Assembly (NCBI GenBank): GCA_964614215.1
Contig: CAZTKP010000016.1
Span: 1 to 28,076 of the forward strand
Source: CAZTKP01 sp964614215
Lineage (GTDB): Bacteria; UBP6; UBA1177
DNA length: 28,076 nucleotides
Direction of reading: 5' to 3'
This document shows positions 17,319 to 24,363 of this stretch, one piece after another. Position 1 is the stretch's first letter. Each line of letters begins with the position of its first letter. A program made the position numbers and the translations under genes. The notes below the pieces were generated by a model that saw nothing but the letters and a program-made list of their open reading frames with translations, made no database searches and had not been told where the DNA came from.

Positions 17319-18410
17319 ATGGCTTCAGTTACTTTTGAAAAAGTTGTGAAAAGATACAGTGAGGACGCTGTAATTCTTAAAGGAATAGATCTTGATGTGA
17401 ACGATGGTGAATTTCTTGTTCTTGTCGGTCCTTCAGGTTGCGGAAAATCAACGTTACTCCGAACTCTTGCAGGTCTTGAAACTGTTACCGAAGGAAATGT
17501 CAAGATCGGTGAAAGAGTGGTGAACAACATTGCTCCTAAAGATCGTGATATCGCAATGGTTTTCCAGAGTTACGCTCTTTATCCGCACATGACGGTCAGA
17601 GAGAATATGAGCTTTGCTCTTAAGGTGAGAAAGACAGATAAGGCTGAGACAGAAAAAAGAGTTGAGGCCGCTGCTAAACTACTTGATATCACACATCTTC
17701 TTGACAGACTTCCAAAGCAGATGAGTGGCGGACAGAGACAGCGTGTTGCGATGGGACGAGCCATTGTCAGAGATCCAAAGGTCTTCCTTTTTGACGAGCC
17801 GCTTTCAAATCTTGATGCTTCGCTTAGAACTCAGATGAGAGTTGAGCTTAAAAAGCTGCATGAGCGTCTTAAAACGACAATAATTTACGTTACCCATGAT
17901 CAGGTCGAAGCGATGACTCTTGCTGACAGGATCGTTGTTCTTAATAAAGGAATAATTCAGCAGATCGGAACTCCTCAGGATCTTTTTGATACTCCCGCAA
18001 ATGTTTTTGTCGCAGGTTTTATCGGCAGTCCTTCAATGAATCTCATAAAGATGAAAACAATTAAACGGGGAGAATATCACACTCTGGTAACTGACGGCAT
18101 GAATGTAGGTGTGAAATTCTCAGAAGGTTCGTACCGCGAAGAACTTGTTGTAGGTATCAGACCTCAGGATTTTCTTCTTACCGATGATGATCCTGAGATC
18201 TCGGGAACTGTTGAGATCGTCGAAGCTCTCGGCAGACAGTCCCTTGTTCATGTAAGACTTTCGGACAGTTCAAAACTGGCTGTAGAACTTGATTCATCAC
18301 TTGTCAGGGATTTTAAGATCGGTGACAAGATACAGCTCAATGTGAAACATGAAAAAATGCACTTTTTTGATGCGCAGACAGAGATGAGAATCACGGAGGC
18401 GATCAGGTGA
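17319..18410 (+). CDS. MalK/UgpC-type sugar ABC transporter ATPase
   Basis: Cytoplasmic ATPase of a carbohydrate ABC importer (363 residues). The ABC domain has Walker A GPSGCGKST, Q-loop VFQSYALYPH, signature MSGGQRQRV, Walker B VFLFDEPLSNLDA and switch His in YVTHDQ. The C-terminal 130 residues form the OB-fold (MalK/TOBE-type) regulatory domain, with the landmark VAGFIGSPSMNL at the junction. GGGGGA precedes ATG 17319. The next gene starts inside its stop (GTGA), so the two are translationally coupled. Substrate (maltose, glycerol-3-P or another sugar) cannot be settled from this gene alone, because these ATPases are often shared. Confidence 0.93.
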   Translation: MASVTFEKVVKRYSEDAVILKGIDLDVNDGEFLVLVGPSGCGKSTLLRTLAGLETVTEGNVKIGERVVNNIAPKDRDIAMVFQSYALYPHMTVRENMSFALKVRKTDKAETEKRVEAAAKLLDITHLLDRLPKQMSGGQRQRVAMGRAIVRDPKVFLFDEPLSNLDASLRTQMRVELKKLHERLKTTIIYVTHDQVEAMTLADRIVVLNKGIIQQIGTPQDLFDTPANVFVAGFIGSPSMNLIKMKTIKRGEYHTLVTDGMNVGVKFSEGSYREELVVGIRPQDFLLTDDDPEISGTVEIVEALGRQSLVHVRLSDSSKLAVELDSSLVRDFKIGDKIQLNVKHEKMHFFDAQTEMRITEAIR

Positions 18411-20602
18411 AAAGGACTGTTTTCTTTCTAGTTCTTATTTTGTTCAGCACACTCTATGCTGAAAGATCTACGGTCACTGTCTGGCATTCATACCGTGGAA
18501 GTGAGCAGAAAGCACTAGAAAGACTTAAGGAAAATTTCAATAAAGAACAGGATCAGTACAAGGTCGAACTTCTCAATATTCCCTACGATGCTTTTGCAAA
18601 CAAGCTGACCAACGCTATTCCGAGAGGCAACGGTCCGGATGCGTTCATTTTTGCTCATGAAAGGATAGGAGACTGGGCAGAAAGCGGAATAATTTCCAAT
18701 ATTGACAGCAATTCAGTTGAAAAGATCAGATCAGAGTCCGTCGGTACAACTTTGAACGCGTTGAAATACGATGGAAAGTTCTGGGGTTATCCTCTTTCTT
18801 TTAAAAGTGTTGTGCTTTTCTATCGTACTGATATTATTGATAAAGTTCCTGCTTCAACGGATGAGCTTGTAAGTCTGGCCAAAAGTCTGACAGATACTGA
18901 AAAAGGTAAGTACGGCCTGGCTTTTGAAGCATCCTCAGTTTACTTCTCAGCACCTTTTATCTATGGGTTTGAAGGCAAGTTCTGTTTTGAAGAGGGAAAG
19001 ACAAGGAAGGACGGTGAAGCCTGTCTTAATAATCCCGGAAACAGAAGAGCGCTCGAATATGTCGGAAAGCTTTTAAATGAAGACAAAATAGTTCCGCAGG
19101 AAGCAACCAGTGCGCTTGTCACGCAGCTTTTTAATGAAGGTCGAAGTGCAATGGTCATCAACGGGCCGTGGTTCATGGGTGAGATCTCAAAGGACGTGCC
19201 TTATGCTGTGGCTGTTCTTCCTGTTGTAAGTGAGACTGGTGAGCTTTTAAAGCCTTTTCTTACCGTTGAGGCTTTTCTCATTTCTGAATATAAGACAGTG
19301 AATAAAAAGGGTGCAAAAGCTTTCGCTGAATATCTTACTTCTTTTGAAGGAGCAAAGGTGAGAGCCGTCGAAGGCAGACAGGCGGTTGCAACGAAATCGG
19401 TTTACAAAGATGAAGCTCTTGTCAGTGATAATGTTCTTAACGTTTTCAGACAGCAGGCGGAAATTGCAGTTCCGATGAGCAATTCTCCAAAGATGAGAGT
19501 TATCTGGGAACCGATGGCGGGAGCTTTAAGAAAAGTTCTCCGCGGTGCTGAGACTCCGGAAAGGGCGCTTGAAGCAGCACAGAATCAGTATGAGATCTTT
19601 TCAAAACCGCTTCCAAAGGCAAAGAGTCCGGTTGTTTTTGTTATTCTTCTGCTAATAGCGGGGTTGATAGCTCTGGTCTATTTTGTAAAACAGGCAAGGA
19701 AGTCTAATTTTATAAAGAATCTGAAGGAATCTCCGACACCATACCTTTATCTTTTTCCGGCAATGTTCTCAATGGTTCTGCTGGTGTTCATCCCCTTTGC
19801 CGTGGGAACTGCGGTGGCGTTTTTTGCTCACAGAAGCGGTGAATATCAGTTCGTCGGGTTTTCAAACTTCATATCCATTCTGCTTTCAAAGGACTTCCCG
19901 ATAACAAACCCTCTTTCTTTCTACTTTACGCTTGCCGTTACGATCATGTGGACTTCTGTGAACGTGTTCCTGCATGTTTCTATCGGTCTTATGCTTGCAC
20001 TCATGCTTCGCGAACCGTGGTTGCAGATGAAGGGAGTTTACAGGATGCTTCTCATTATTCCATGGGCGGTTCCAAACTATATTACTGCTCTTATCTGGAA
20101 GGGAATGTTCAACCGTCAGTTCGGTGCTATAAATGGAATCCTTCAGTCTTTCGGTCTTGAACCTGTTAGCTGGTTCAGTTCGTTCTGGACATCATTTGCC
20201 GCAAATGTGACGACAAATACCTGGCTTGGATTTCCGTTCATGATGGTGACAGCTCTCGGCGCTCTTCAGGCAATTCCAAGAGAACTTGAAGATGCCGCAA
20301 ATGTTGACGGAGCAAATGCATTTGAAAGATTCAGACATGTGACTTTACCTCTTCTTAAACCTGCACTTCTTCCAGCCGTGATACTCGGAAGTGTGTGGAC
20401 TTTCAATATGTTCAACATCATCTATCTTGTTTCAGGCGGAGAACCTGACGGCGGAACTGAAATTCTTATCAGTGAAGCCTACAAGTGGGCATTCCAGCGA
20501 CAGGAACGTTACGGTTATGCGGCCGCCTACGCAACTCTCATCTTCATAGTCCTTCTTGTCTATTCAAAGGCAACAGAAAAGGTCGGAAAGGAAAAGAACT
20601 AA
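18407..20602 (+). CDS. Fused sugar-binding protein and MalF-type permease
   Basis: One 731-residue protein with two parts that are normally separate. Residues 1-18 are a signal-like segment. About 20-400 is a MalE-type solute-binding domain: VTVWHSYRGSEQKALERL, GPDAFIFAHERIGDWAE, GYPLSFKSVVLFYR and AMVINGPWFMG. A transmembrane helix at about 407-428 then leads into a MalF-type permease with about seven further helices and an EAA loop EDAANVDGANAFERFRHV near residue 628. The binding domain is thus tethered to the permease in cis. The start is GTG 18407, overlapping the malK-type stop by 4 nt. A partner permease (MalG) would be expected next but is absent; the following gene is an unrelated ATPase on the other strand. 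Confidence 0.92.
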   Translation: MKRTVFFLVLILFSTLYAERSTVTVWHSYRGSEQKALERLKENFNKEQDQYKVELLNIPYDAFANKLTNAIPRGNGPDAFIFAHERIGDWAESGIISNIDSNSVEKIRSESVGTTLNALKYDGKFWGYPLSFKSVVLFYRTDIIDKVPASTDELVSLAKSLTDTEKGKYGLAFEASSVYFSAPFIYGFEGKFCFEEGKTRKDGEACLNNPGNRRALEYVGKLLNEDKIVPQEATSALVTQLFNEGRSAMVINGPWFMGEISKDVPYAVAVLPVVSETGELLKPFLTVEAFLISEYKTVNKKGAKAFAEYLTSFEGAKVRAVEGRQAVATKSVYKDEALVSDNVLNVFRQQAEIAVPMSNSPKMRVIWEPMAGALRKVLRGAETPERALEAAQNQYEIFSKPLPKAKSPVVFVILLLIAGLIALVYFVKQARKSNFIKNLKESPTPYLYLFPAMFSMVLLVFIPFAVGTAVAFFAHRSGEYQFVGFSNFISILLSKDFPITNPLSFYFTLAVTIMWTSVNVFLHVSIGLMLALMLREPWLQMKGVYRMLLIIPWAVPNYITALIWKGMFNRQFGAINGILQSFGLEPVSWFSSFWTSFAANVTTNTWLGFPFMMVTALGALQAIPRELEDAANVDGANAFERFRHVTLPLLKPALLPAVILGSVWTFNMFNIIYLVSGGEPDGGTEILISEAYKWAFQRQERYGYAAAYATLIFIVLLVYSKATEKVGKEKN

Positions 20603-20623
20603 CAGTTTGAATTTATTGAAATC

Positions 20624-22039
20624 TTACCCGATAATGTCTTCAAGATTTAGGTGGTGGTCGAAATATCCGCTTTCTTTAAGAGCTTTGTCCGGTCCGTGCA
20701 ATGATATCAGGGCTTTTTCAACAGAATATCCTTTGGGAAGTTTGAGTAAATCAATTTTTTTTGAGACTTCTTTTATTACTGATGCTGTAACCGGACTTTT
20801 GTAATATTTGATCTCGCAGACAACGATAACCTTGTCGGTTCTTTTGTACAGTAGATCAATTTGAAAACGGGAATCGTTTTTCTGAAAATAAGGTGAAGCA
20901 TAAATATTTTCATCTGCAAATCCCATTTTATCGGCCAGATACCAGGAATGTTTCAGGCAGAATCTTTCAAAAGCAAATCCAAGCCATATATTAATACTTT
21001 CACCGGATATTTTTTCAAAAAGTCTGGTTGAATTCCTCTGGTTTTTTATTGCGGTCATGTTAGGTTCCATATATTTAAAATAAAATCGTAAAAACTCATC
21101 TGACAAGCGGTATTTTCTGAATTTAGTGTTCCATCCGTATTCAAAAGGGACAAAAGATTCGATAAGCTCCGCCTTTTCAAGCTGTGACAGTATTTTCTTA
21201 AGACTACCTCCGCTTTTTTTTCCTGTTTTTTCAGCTACTTCTTTTAATGAGAAAATTCCGTCTTTTAATAGGTTTACAACCGTGAGATATGTTTCTGCCT
21301 GAGCGTACTGTCTGTAAAATATTTTATCAACTTCATTCAGCATTAGACTGTTTGGTGAAAAACATAAACGGTTGATATTTTTATAGAATGAAGCTGAGAT
21401 ATCTAATTCTTCAAAGTATTTTGGAACTCCGCCGAAAATTAGCTGGTAATTCAGAATTTCAGTCTTATCTCGCTTTCCTTTGAAAAATGAGGCAATTTCA
21501 TCCGGATTAAGTCCTTTGATAAGCATTTCTTCAGTAATTCTTCCGTAAAGTGCCGTTGAATTGATAACTTTATCCACCATAAATGAAGCAATTGACCCGC
21601 ATATAATAAGCATGACATTCTGATCTTTCCAGTGATTGTCCCAGAAGTATTTAATGATACTGATCAACTGCTTTCTGCCAGAAGCCATCCATTGAATTTC
21701 ATCAAAGAAAATAACCATCTTATTTTTCCGGTTTTTTCGGGATACTATTTTTTCTGTAAAATATTTAAAAACTTTTTTCCAGTCTGAAAAATTTATGTCT
21801 TCTAATAAAGAATCTCCGGTAACTTCAGACATCTGATCTTTAAAATGCTCCATTTGTTTTACAGAACTATTTCCCTCAATACCTTCAAAAGTAAAAGAGA
21901 AAGACTTGTCTTTTAAAAAGTTTTTTATAAGAGTGCTTTTTCCGACTCGTCTCCTTCCGTATATTACAACGAGTTCGCTTTTCCTGGATCTGAAATTTTT
22001 CTCTAATTTGTCTAACTCGTTTAACCTGCCGAAAAACAT
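20624..22039 (-). CDS. ATPase_2/DUF234-type AAA ATPase
   Basis: A 471-residue ATPase of the family with an N-terminal AAA domain (ATPase_2) and a C-terminal DUF234-like domain. Walker A is YGRRRVGKST, Walker B is MVIFFDEIQW, and a sensor CGS follows. A winged-helix-like region (about 255-310) has SLKEVAEKTGKKSGGSLKKI. The C-terminus has QIDLL and, about 14 residues on, CEIKY, a D...ExK pattern like PD-(D/E)XK nucleases. Cellular role is poorly known for the whole family. I chose ATG 22039, because GGAGGG overlaps an earlier ATG at 22054 and lies about 8 nt before this one. The stop is 21 nt from the convergent permease stop. Confidence 0.85.
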   Translation of the reverse strand: MFFGRLNELDKLEKNFRSRKSELVVIYGRRRVGKSTLIKNFLKDKSFSFTFEGIEGNSSVKQMEHFKDQMSEVTGDSLLEDINFSDWKKVFKYFTEKIVSRKNRKNKMVIFFDEIQWMASGRKQLISIIKYFWDNHWKDQNVMLIICGSIASFMVDKVINSTALYGRITEEMLIKGLNPDEIASFFKGKRDKTEILNYQLIFGGVPKYFEELDISASFYKNINRLCFSPNSLMLNEVDKIFYRQYAQAETYLTVVNLLKDGIFSLKEVAEKTGKKSGGSLKKILSQLEKAELIESFVPFEYGWNTKFRKYRLSDEFLRFYFKYMEPNMTAIKNQRNSTRLFEKISGESINIWLGFAFERFCLKHSWYLADKMGFADENIYASPYFQKNDSRFQIDLLYKRTDKVIVVCEIKYYKSPVTASVIKEVSKKIDLLKLPKGYSVEKALISLHGPDKALKESGYFDHHLNLEDIIG

Positions 22040-22060
22040 AGCTTTTCCCTCCATGATAAA

Positions 22061-22158
22061 AATCCGCCTTCAAAAGCATATTAAAACAAGTGGCGGATTA
22101 TGTCAATAAATAATTAAGAATCCGCCGTCAAAAGTGTTTAAAAATGTGTGGCGGATTT
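22061..22158 (-). repeat. Two 40-bp palindrome-ended repeats upstream of the DUF234 ATPase
   Basis: Units 22061-22100 and 22119-22158 have a 58-bp period and 31 of 40 identical bases. Both begin AATCCGCC and end GGCGGATT, an 8-bp inverted repeat, with TCAAAAG conserved inside. They fill the space between the XRE stop and the ATPase start, and the first lies on the ATPase promoter. Confidence 0.85.
22078..22106 (-). promoter_or_regulatory. Sigma70-like promoter of the DUF234 ATPase
   Basis: On the minus strand, TTGACA (22106-22101) and TAATAT (22083-22078) are separated by 17 bp. The spacer and -10 lie inside the first 40-bp repeat, so binding there should block transcription. Confidence 0.65.
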
Positions 22159-22165
22159 GAAATCT

Positions 22166-22390
22166 TTATAATTCGCTGAAATCGAAAAGGTCTCTTATAT
22201 CAATTTCAAGATCTTGAGATATTTTGTAGATGTTTACGATACTTATGTTTCTTATTCCGCGTTCCACTTCGGAGATGTAAGTTCTGTGAATTCCGGTTGA
22301 TAGCATGAGTTTTTCCTGACTGATGCCTTTTGCTTTTCTTATCTGCCTTAAACGAAGGCCGAACATGATTTTTATATCAAAATCTTTCAT
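22166..22390 (-). CDS. XRE-family HTH regulator (C-protein-like)
   Basis: A 74-residue, single-domain Cro/C1-type DNA-binding protein. The HTH is LRQIRKAKGISQEKLMLSTGIHRTYISEVERG, followed by RNISIVNIYKI; its HRTYIS recognition region and ERGxRN turn resemble restriction-modification controller proteins, although no methylase or nuclease is adjacent. I chose ATG 22390, the first ATG after the promoter. It has no ribosome site, and the predicted transcript start is only about 16 nt upstream, so near-leaderless translation is likely. ATG 22366 is an alternative. Two of the 15-bp repeats lie on its promoter, suggesting autoregulation. It is divergent from the small-protein genes and reads AT-rich. 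Confidence 0.85.
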   Translation of the reverse strand: MKDFDIKIMFGLRLRQIRKAKGISQEKLMLSTGIHRTYISEVERGIRNISIVNIYKISQDLEIDIRDLFDFSEL

Positions 22391-22412
22391 AGATAAACGA
22401 TAGAAAGGGAAT

Positions 22413-22441
22413 GATATAAGTCTACATGAAATAAGTGACAA
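22413..22441 (-). promoter_or_regulatory. Promoter of the XRE gene
   Basis: On the minus strand, TTGTCA (22441-22436) and TATATC (22418-22413) are separated by 17 bp. Repeats 1 and 2 overlap both hexamers. Confidence 0.55.
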
Positions 22442-22445
22442 AAAG

Positions 22446-22474
22446 TTGATTTTTGAAGTATTGTATGATATAAG
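22446..22474 (+). promoter_or_regulatory. Promoter of the small-protein operon
   Basis: TTGATT (22446-22451) and TATAAG (22469-22474) are separated by 17 bp. The -10 sits in the third 15-bp repeat. AGGAGG at 22496-22501 and ATG 22508 follow. Confidence 0.6.
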
Positions 22475-22507
22475 TGACAATAGTGAGATTTGTATAGGAG
22501 GTTAATT

Positions 22508-22816
22508 ATGGAGAACAAGTATTTAGCGGGTCTTTTTATGGAGAATTTAAAGCTTTTCTTAAAAGCTAGAATTATTGGGTTTGATTACCTTTTAAATCCG
22601 GAAACTAATGAACTGCACAAGGTTCAATCAAATTTTCTTAGCTCTCATAATCTTCACAGGGCAAACTTGAAAAAATTCATAGGAATCACAAATATTGGGT
22701 TTTTTAAAATTGAAGATCTTTTTAGTGGCACTCCTTATAACGTTTGGGATCTACAAACTGGAGATTTAATTGGCACTTTTAATCTTAATAAATGTAAACA
22801 TTGTTTTGGAGGATAA
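22508..22816 (+). CDS. Small hypothetical protein ending in CKHCFGG
   Basis: A 102-residue protein of no family I recognise. It has no signal peptide or transmembrane segment and is mildly basic. Notable points are LNPETNELHKVQS in the middle and a C-terminal CxxC followed by Gly-Gly (NKCKHCFGG). A strong AGGAGG lies 6 nt before ATG 22508, so the gene looks real. It is the first gene of a two-gene unit; the second starts one base after this stop, with its ribosome site inside the last codons. It is divergent from, and probably controlled by, the XRE regulator. Confidence 0.75.
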   Translation: MENKYLAGLFMENLKLFLKARIIGFDYLLNPETNELHKVQSNFLSSHNLHRANLKKFIGITNIGFFKIEDLFSGTPYNVWDLQTGDLIGTFNLNKCKHCFGG

Positions 22817-22817
22817 G

Positions 22818-23045
22818 ATGAAAAAATTATTAGTATTATTAATTCTAGGCTTTCTTTTTAGTGTTAATCTTTCTGCTGATAGTGTGAAAATATGCACTCT
22901 TTCGAAACAGGAAGGTTTTGAATGCACATATACATGTCCAGATGGGAGTTCTTATAAAGGACAAAAATCTGGTTTAAAACCATGTCCTAACAACTTAAAA
23001 TTAGTCTGTGATTGGTCAGGTTATTGTAAAGTATACTATTATTGA
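22818..23045 (+). CDS. Small secreted Cys-rich peptide
   Basis: A 75-residue protein with a clear signal peptide: MKK, a hydrophobic core, then SVNLSA with cleavage near residue 20. The mature peptide of about 55 residues has six cysteines (in KICTL, FECTYTC, KPCPN, LVCDW and GYCKV) and ends in Tyr-Tyr-Tyr, which suggests a compact disulfide-bonded exported peptide. No family recognised. GGAGG at 22808-22812 precedes ATG 22818. It is coupled to the preceding gene and likely shares its XRE-controlled promoter. Effector, bacteriocin-like or envelope roles are all possible; none is shown. Confidence 0.78.
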   Translation: MKKLLVLLILGFLFSVNLSADSVKICTLSKQEGFECTYTCPDGSSYKGQKSGLKPCPNNLKLVCDWSGYCKVYYY

Positions 23046-23104
23046 CATTTTTCTTCTTTTTATCTTAATCAATAGAAAAAATTCAATACAAGGTATTGTT
23101 CGGT

Positions 23105-23227
23105 TTGACTTCAAAATATTGTTGCCGTCTTGAGACTTGACTCTTCAAAAAACATAATAATTCTTGAATTGAAACAAAAAATATTATAATAATTTGCGAT
23201 TTGATTCCAAAAATATTATAATAATTT
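23105..23227 (+). repeat. About four degenerate AT-rich tandem units upstream of the DUF4143 ATPase
   Basis: Units follow the pattern TTGA, 3-7 bases, CAAAA(A), TATTATAATAATTT, with TTGA at 23105, 23137, 23164 and 23201. The last two contain an identical 19-mer (23177-23195 and 23209-23227, 32 bp apart) that is close to palindromic. The first two are weaker matches. Confidence 0.65.
23194..23222 (+). promoter_or_regulatory. Promoter of the DUF4143 ATPase within the repeats
   Basis: TTGCGA (23194-23199) and a perfect TATAAT (23217-23222) are separated by 17 bp. The -10 lies inside the last repeat copy and the -35 touches the previous one. Confidence 0.5.
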
Positions 23228-23250
23228 TAGGTTTTATTGTGGAGAGAATG

Positions 23251-24294
23251 ATGATAAAGCGTTATTTAAGTGATGAAATTAAGAAAAGAATGTTTAAGGG
23301 AAAGGCCATTGTGATAATGGGAGCAAGGCAGGTCGGGAAGTCGACTCTTGTTGATATGGTGCTGAAGGATTATGAGAAAGATAATAAAATCCTGAGGCTT
23401 AACGGAGACGATTCTGATACAAGAGCTGTTTTTGAAAATGCAACTTCAACAAAGATCGGAAATGTTATCGGAAATCATTCAATTGTTTATATTGATGAGG
23501 CTCAGAGAGTTCCTGAGATCGGTCTTGTTCTGAAAATCATGGTTGATAACTTTAAAGATGTTCAGGTTGTTGCAACAGGTTCTTCATCTTTTGAGCTTTC
23601 AGGAAAGATCAACGAACCGCTTACGGGAAGAAAGTTCGAATACACACTTTCCCCGATATCTTTTGAAGAGATGGTGGGGCATACAAATTATCTTGAAGAA
23701 AAAAGAATGCTTGAACATCGTCTTGTTTACGGTGCTTACCCTGAAATAGTTTCAAACAAGGATGATGCGCAGGATCTTCTCACATGGCTTGCAGGAAGCT
23801 ATCTTTATAAGGATGTGATGACTCTTGAGAGGATAAATAAGCCGGTTCTTGTAGAAAAGATCTTAAAAGCTCTTGCTTTACAGGTGGGAAGTGAAGTCAG
23901 CTATAATGAAATTGCCCAGCTTGTCGGTGCAGACAATTCAACAGTTGAGAAGTATATTGATCTTCTGGAAAGAGCTTTCATTGTATTCAGATTGCCTGCT
24001 TTAACTGGAAATGTCAGAAATGAAATTAAAAAAGGGAAGAAGATATATTTCTTTGATAACGGTGTTCGAAATGCTGTGATCGGAAATTTCAACATAATTG
24101 ATTCCAGAACTGATGTCGGAGCACTTTTTGAGAATTATATCATTACAGAAAGACTGAAGTATCTGACCTACAGNNNNNNNNNNNNNNNNNNNNNNNNNNN
24201 NNNNNNNNNNNNNNNNNNNNNNNNNNNNNNNNNNNNNNNNNNNNNNNNNNNNNNNNNNNNNNNNNNNNNNNNNCTTCCTGAAGGTCAGATCTAG
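23251..24294 (+). CDS. AAA ATPase of the DUF4143 family, broken by an assembly gap
   Basis: About 307 residues are readable before the N run. The AAA domain has Walker A IMGARQVGKST and Walker B VYIDEAQRVPEIG, then VATGSSSFEL and TGRKFEYTLSPISFEEM, which are typical of this ATPase family. A helix-turn-helix-like region follows (VSYNEIAQLVGADNSTVEKYID), then FDNGVRNAVIG and FENYIITERLKYL, where the nuclease-like C-terminal domain begins. That domain is hidden by the gap. The frame after it (LPEGQI, stop at 24292-24294) joins only if the gap length keeps frame, so the end is uncertain. I chose ATG 23251, about 5 nt after GGAGAG; ATG 23248 is adjacent. Role unknown, as for the family. Confidence 0.82.
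   Translation: MIKRYLSDEIKKRMFKGKAIVIMGARQVGKSTLVDMVLKDYEKDNKILRLNGDDSDTRAVFENATSTKIGNVIGNHSIVYIDEAQRVPEIGLVLKIMVDNFKDVQVVATGSSSFELSGKINEPLTGRKFEYTLSPISFEEMVGHTNYLEEKRMLEHRLVYGAYPEIVSNKDDAQDLLTWLAGSYLYKDVMTLERINKPVLVEKILKALALQVGSEVSYNEIAQLVGADNSTVEKYIDLLERAFIVFRLPALTGNVRNEIKKGKKIYFFDNGVRNAVIGNFNIIDSRTDVGALFENYIITERLKYLTYXXXXXXXXXXXXXXXXXXXXXXXXXXXXXXXXXXLPEGQI
24174..24273. other. Assembly gap (100 N)
   Basis: One hundred undetermined bases, the conventional placeholder for a scaffold gap of unknown size. It interrupts the C-terminus of the DUF4143 ATPase; additional sequence could be missing here. Confidence 0.98.
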
Positions 24295-24363
24295 GTTTCT
24301 ATTTCCGATCTTTCAGGATCATTTGAAAAGTTAATTATTTCAGTTTTTTAAGGAGTAAAAACT

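Larger units (their letters stand above)
22411..22479. repeat. Three 15-bp direct repeats between divergent promoters
   Basis: Copies lie at 22411-22425, 22426-22440 (head to tail) and 22465-22479. The third reads ATGATATAAGTGACA; the second has one change and the first diverges after ATGATATAAGT. They cover the XRE -10, the XRE -35 and the opposite gene's -10 respectively, as expected for operators. Confidence 0.8.

Noticed and set aside
23105..23227. Possible CRISPR-like array (period near 32 bp)
   Set aside because: The units are degenerate and AT-rich, have no unique equal-length spacers, overlap a promoter, and no cas genes are nearby.
24274..24294. Frame LPEGQI after the N gap as the true C-terminus of the DUF4143 ATPase
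   Set aside because: The gap length is a placeholder, so the reading frame across it cannot be trusted; the end is kept only provisionally.
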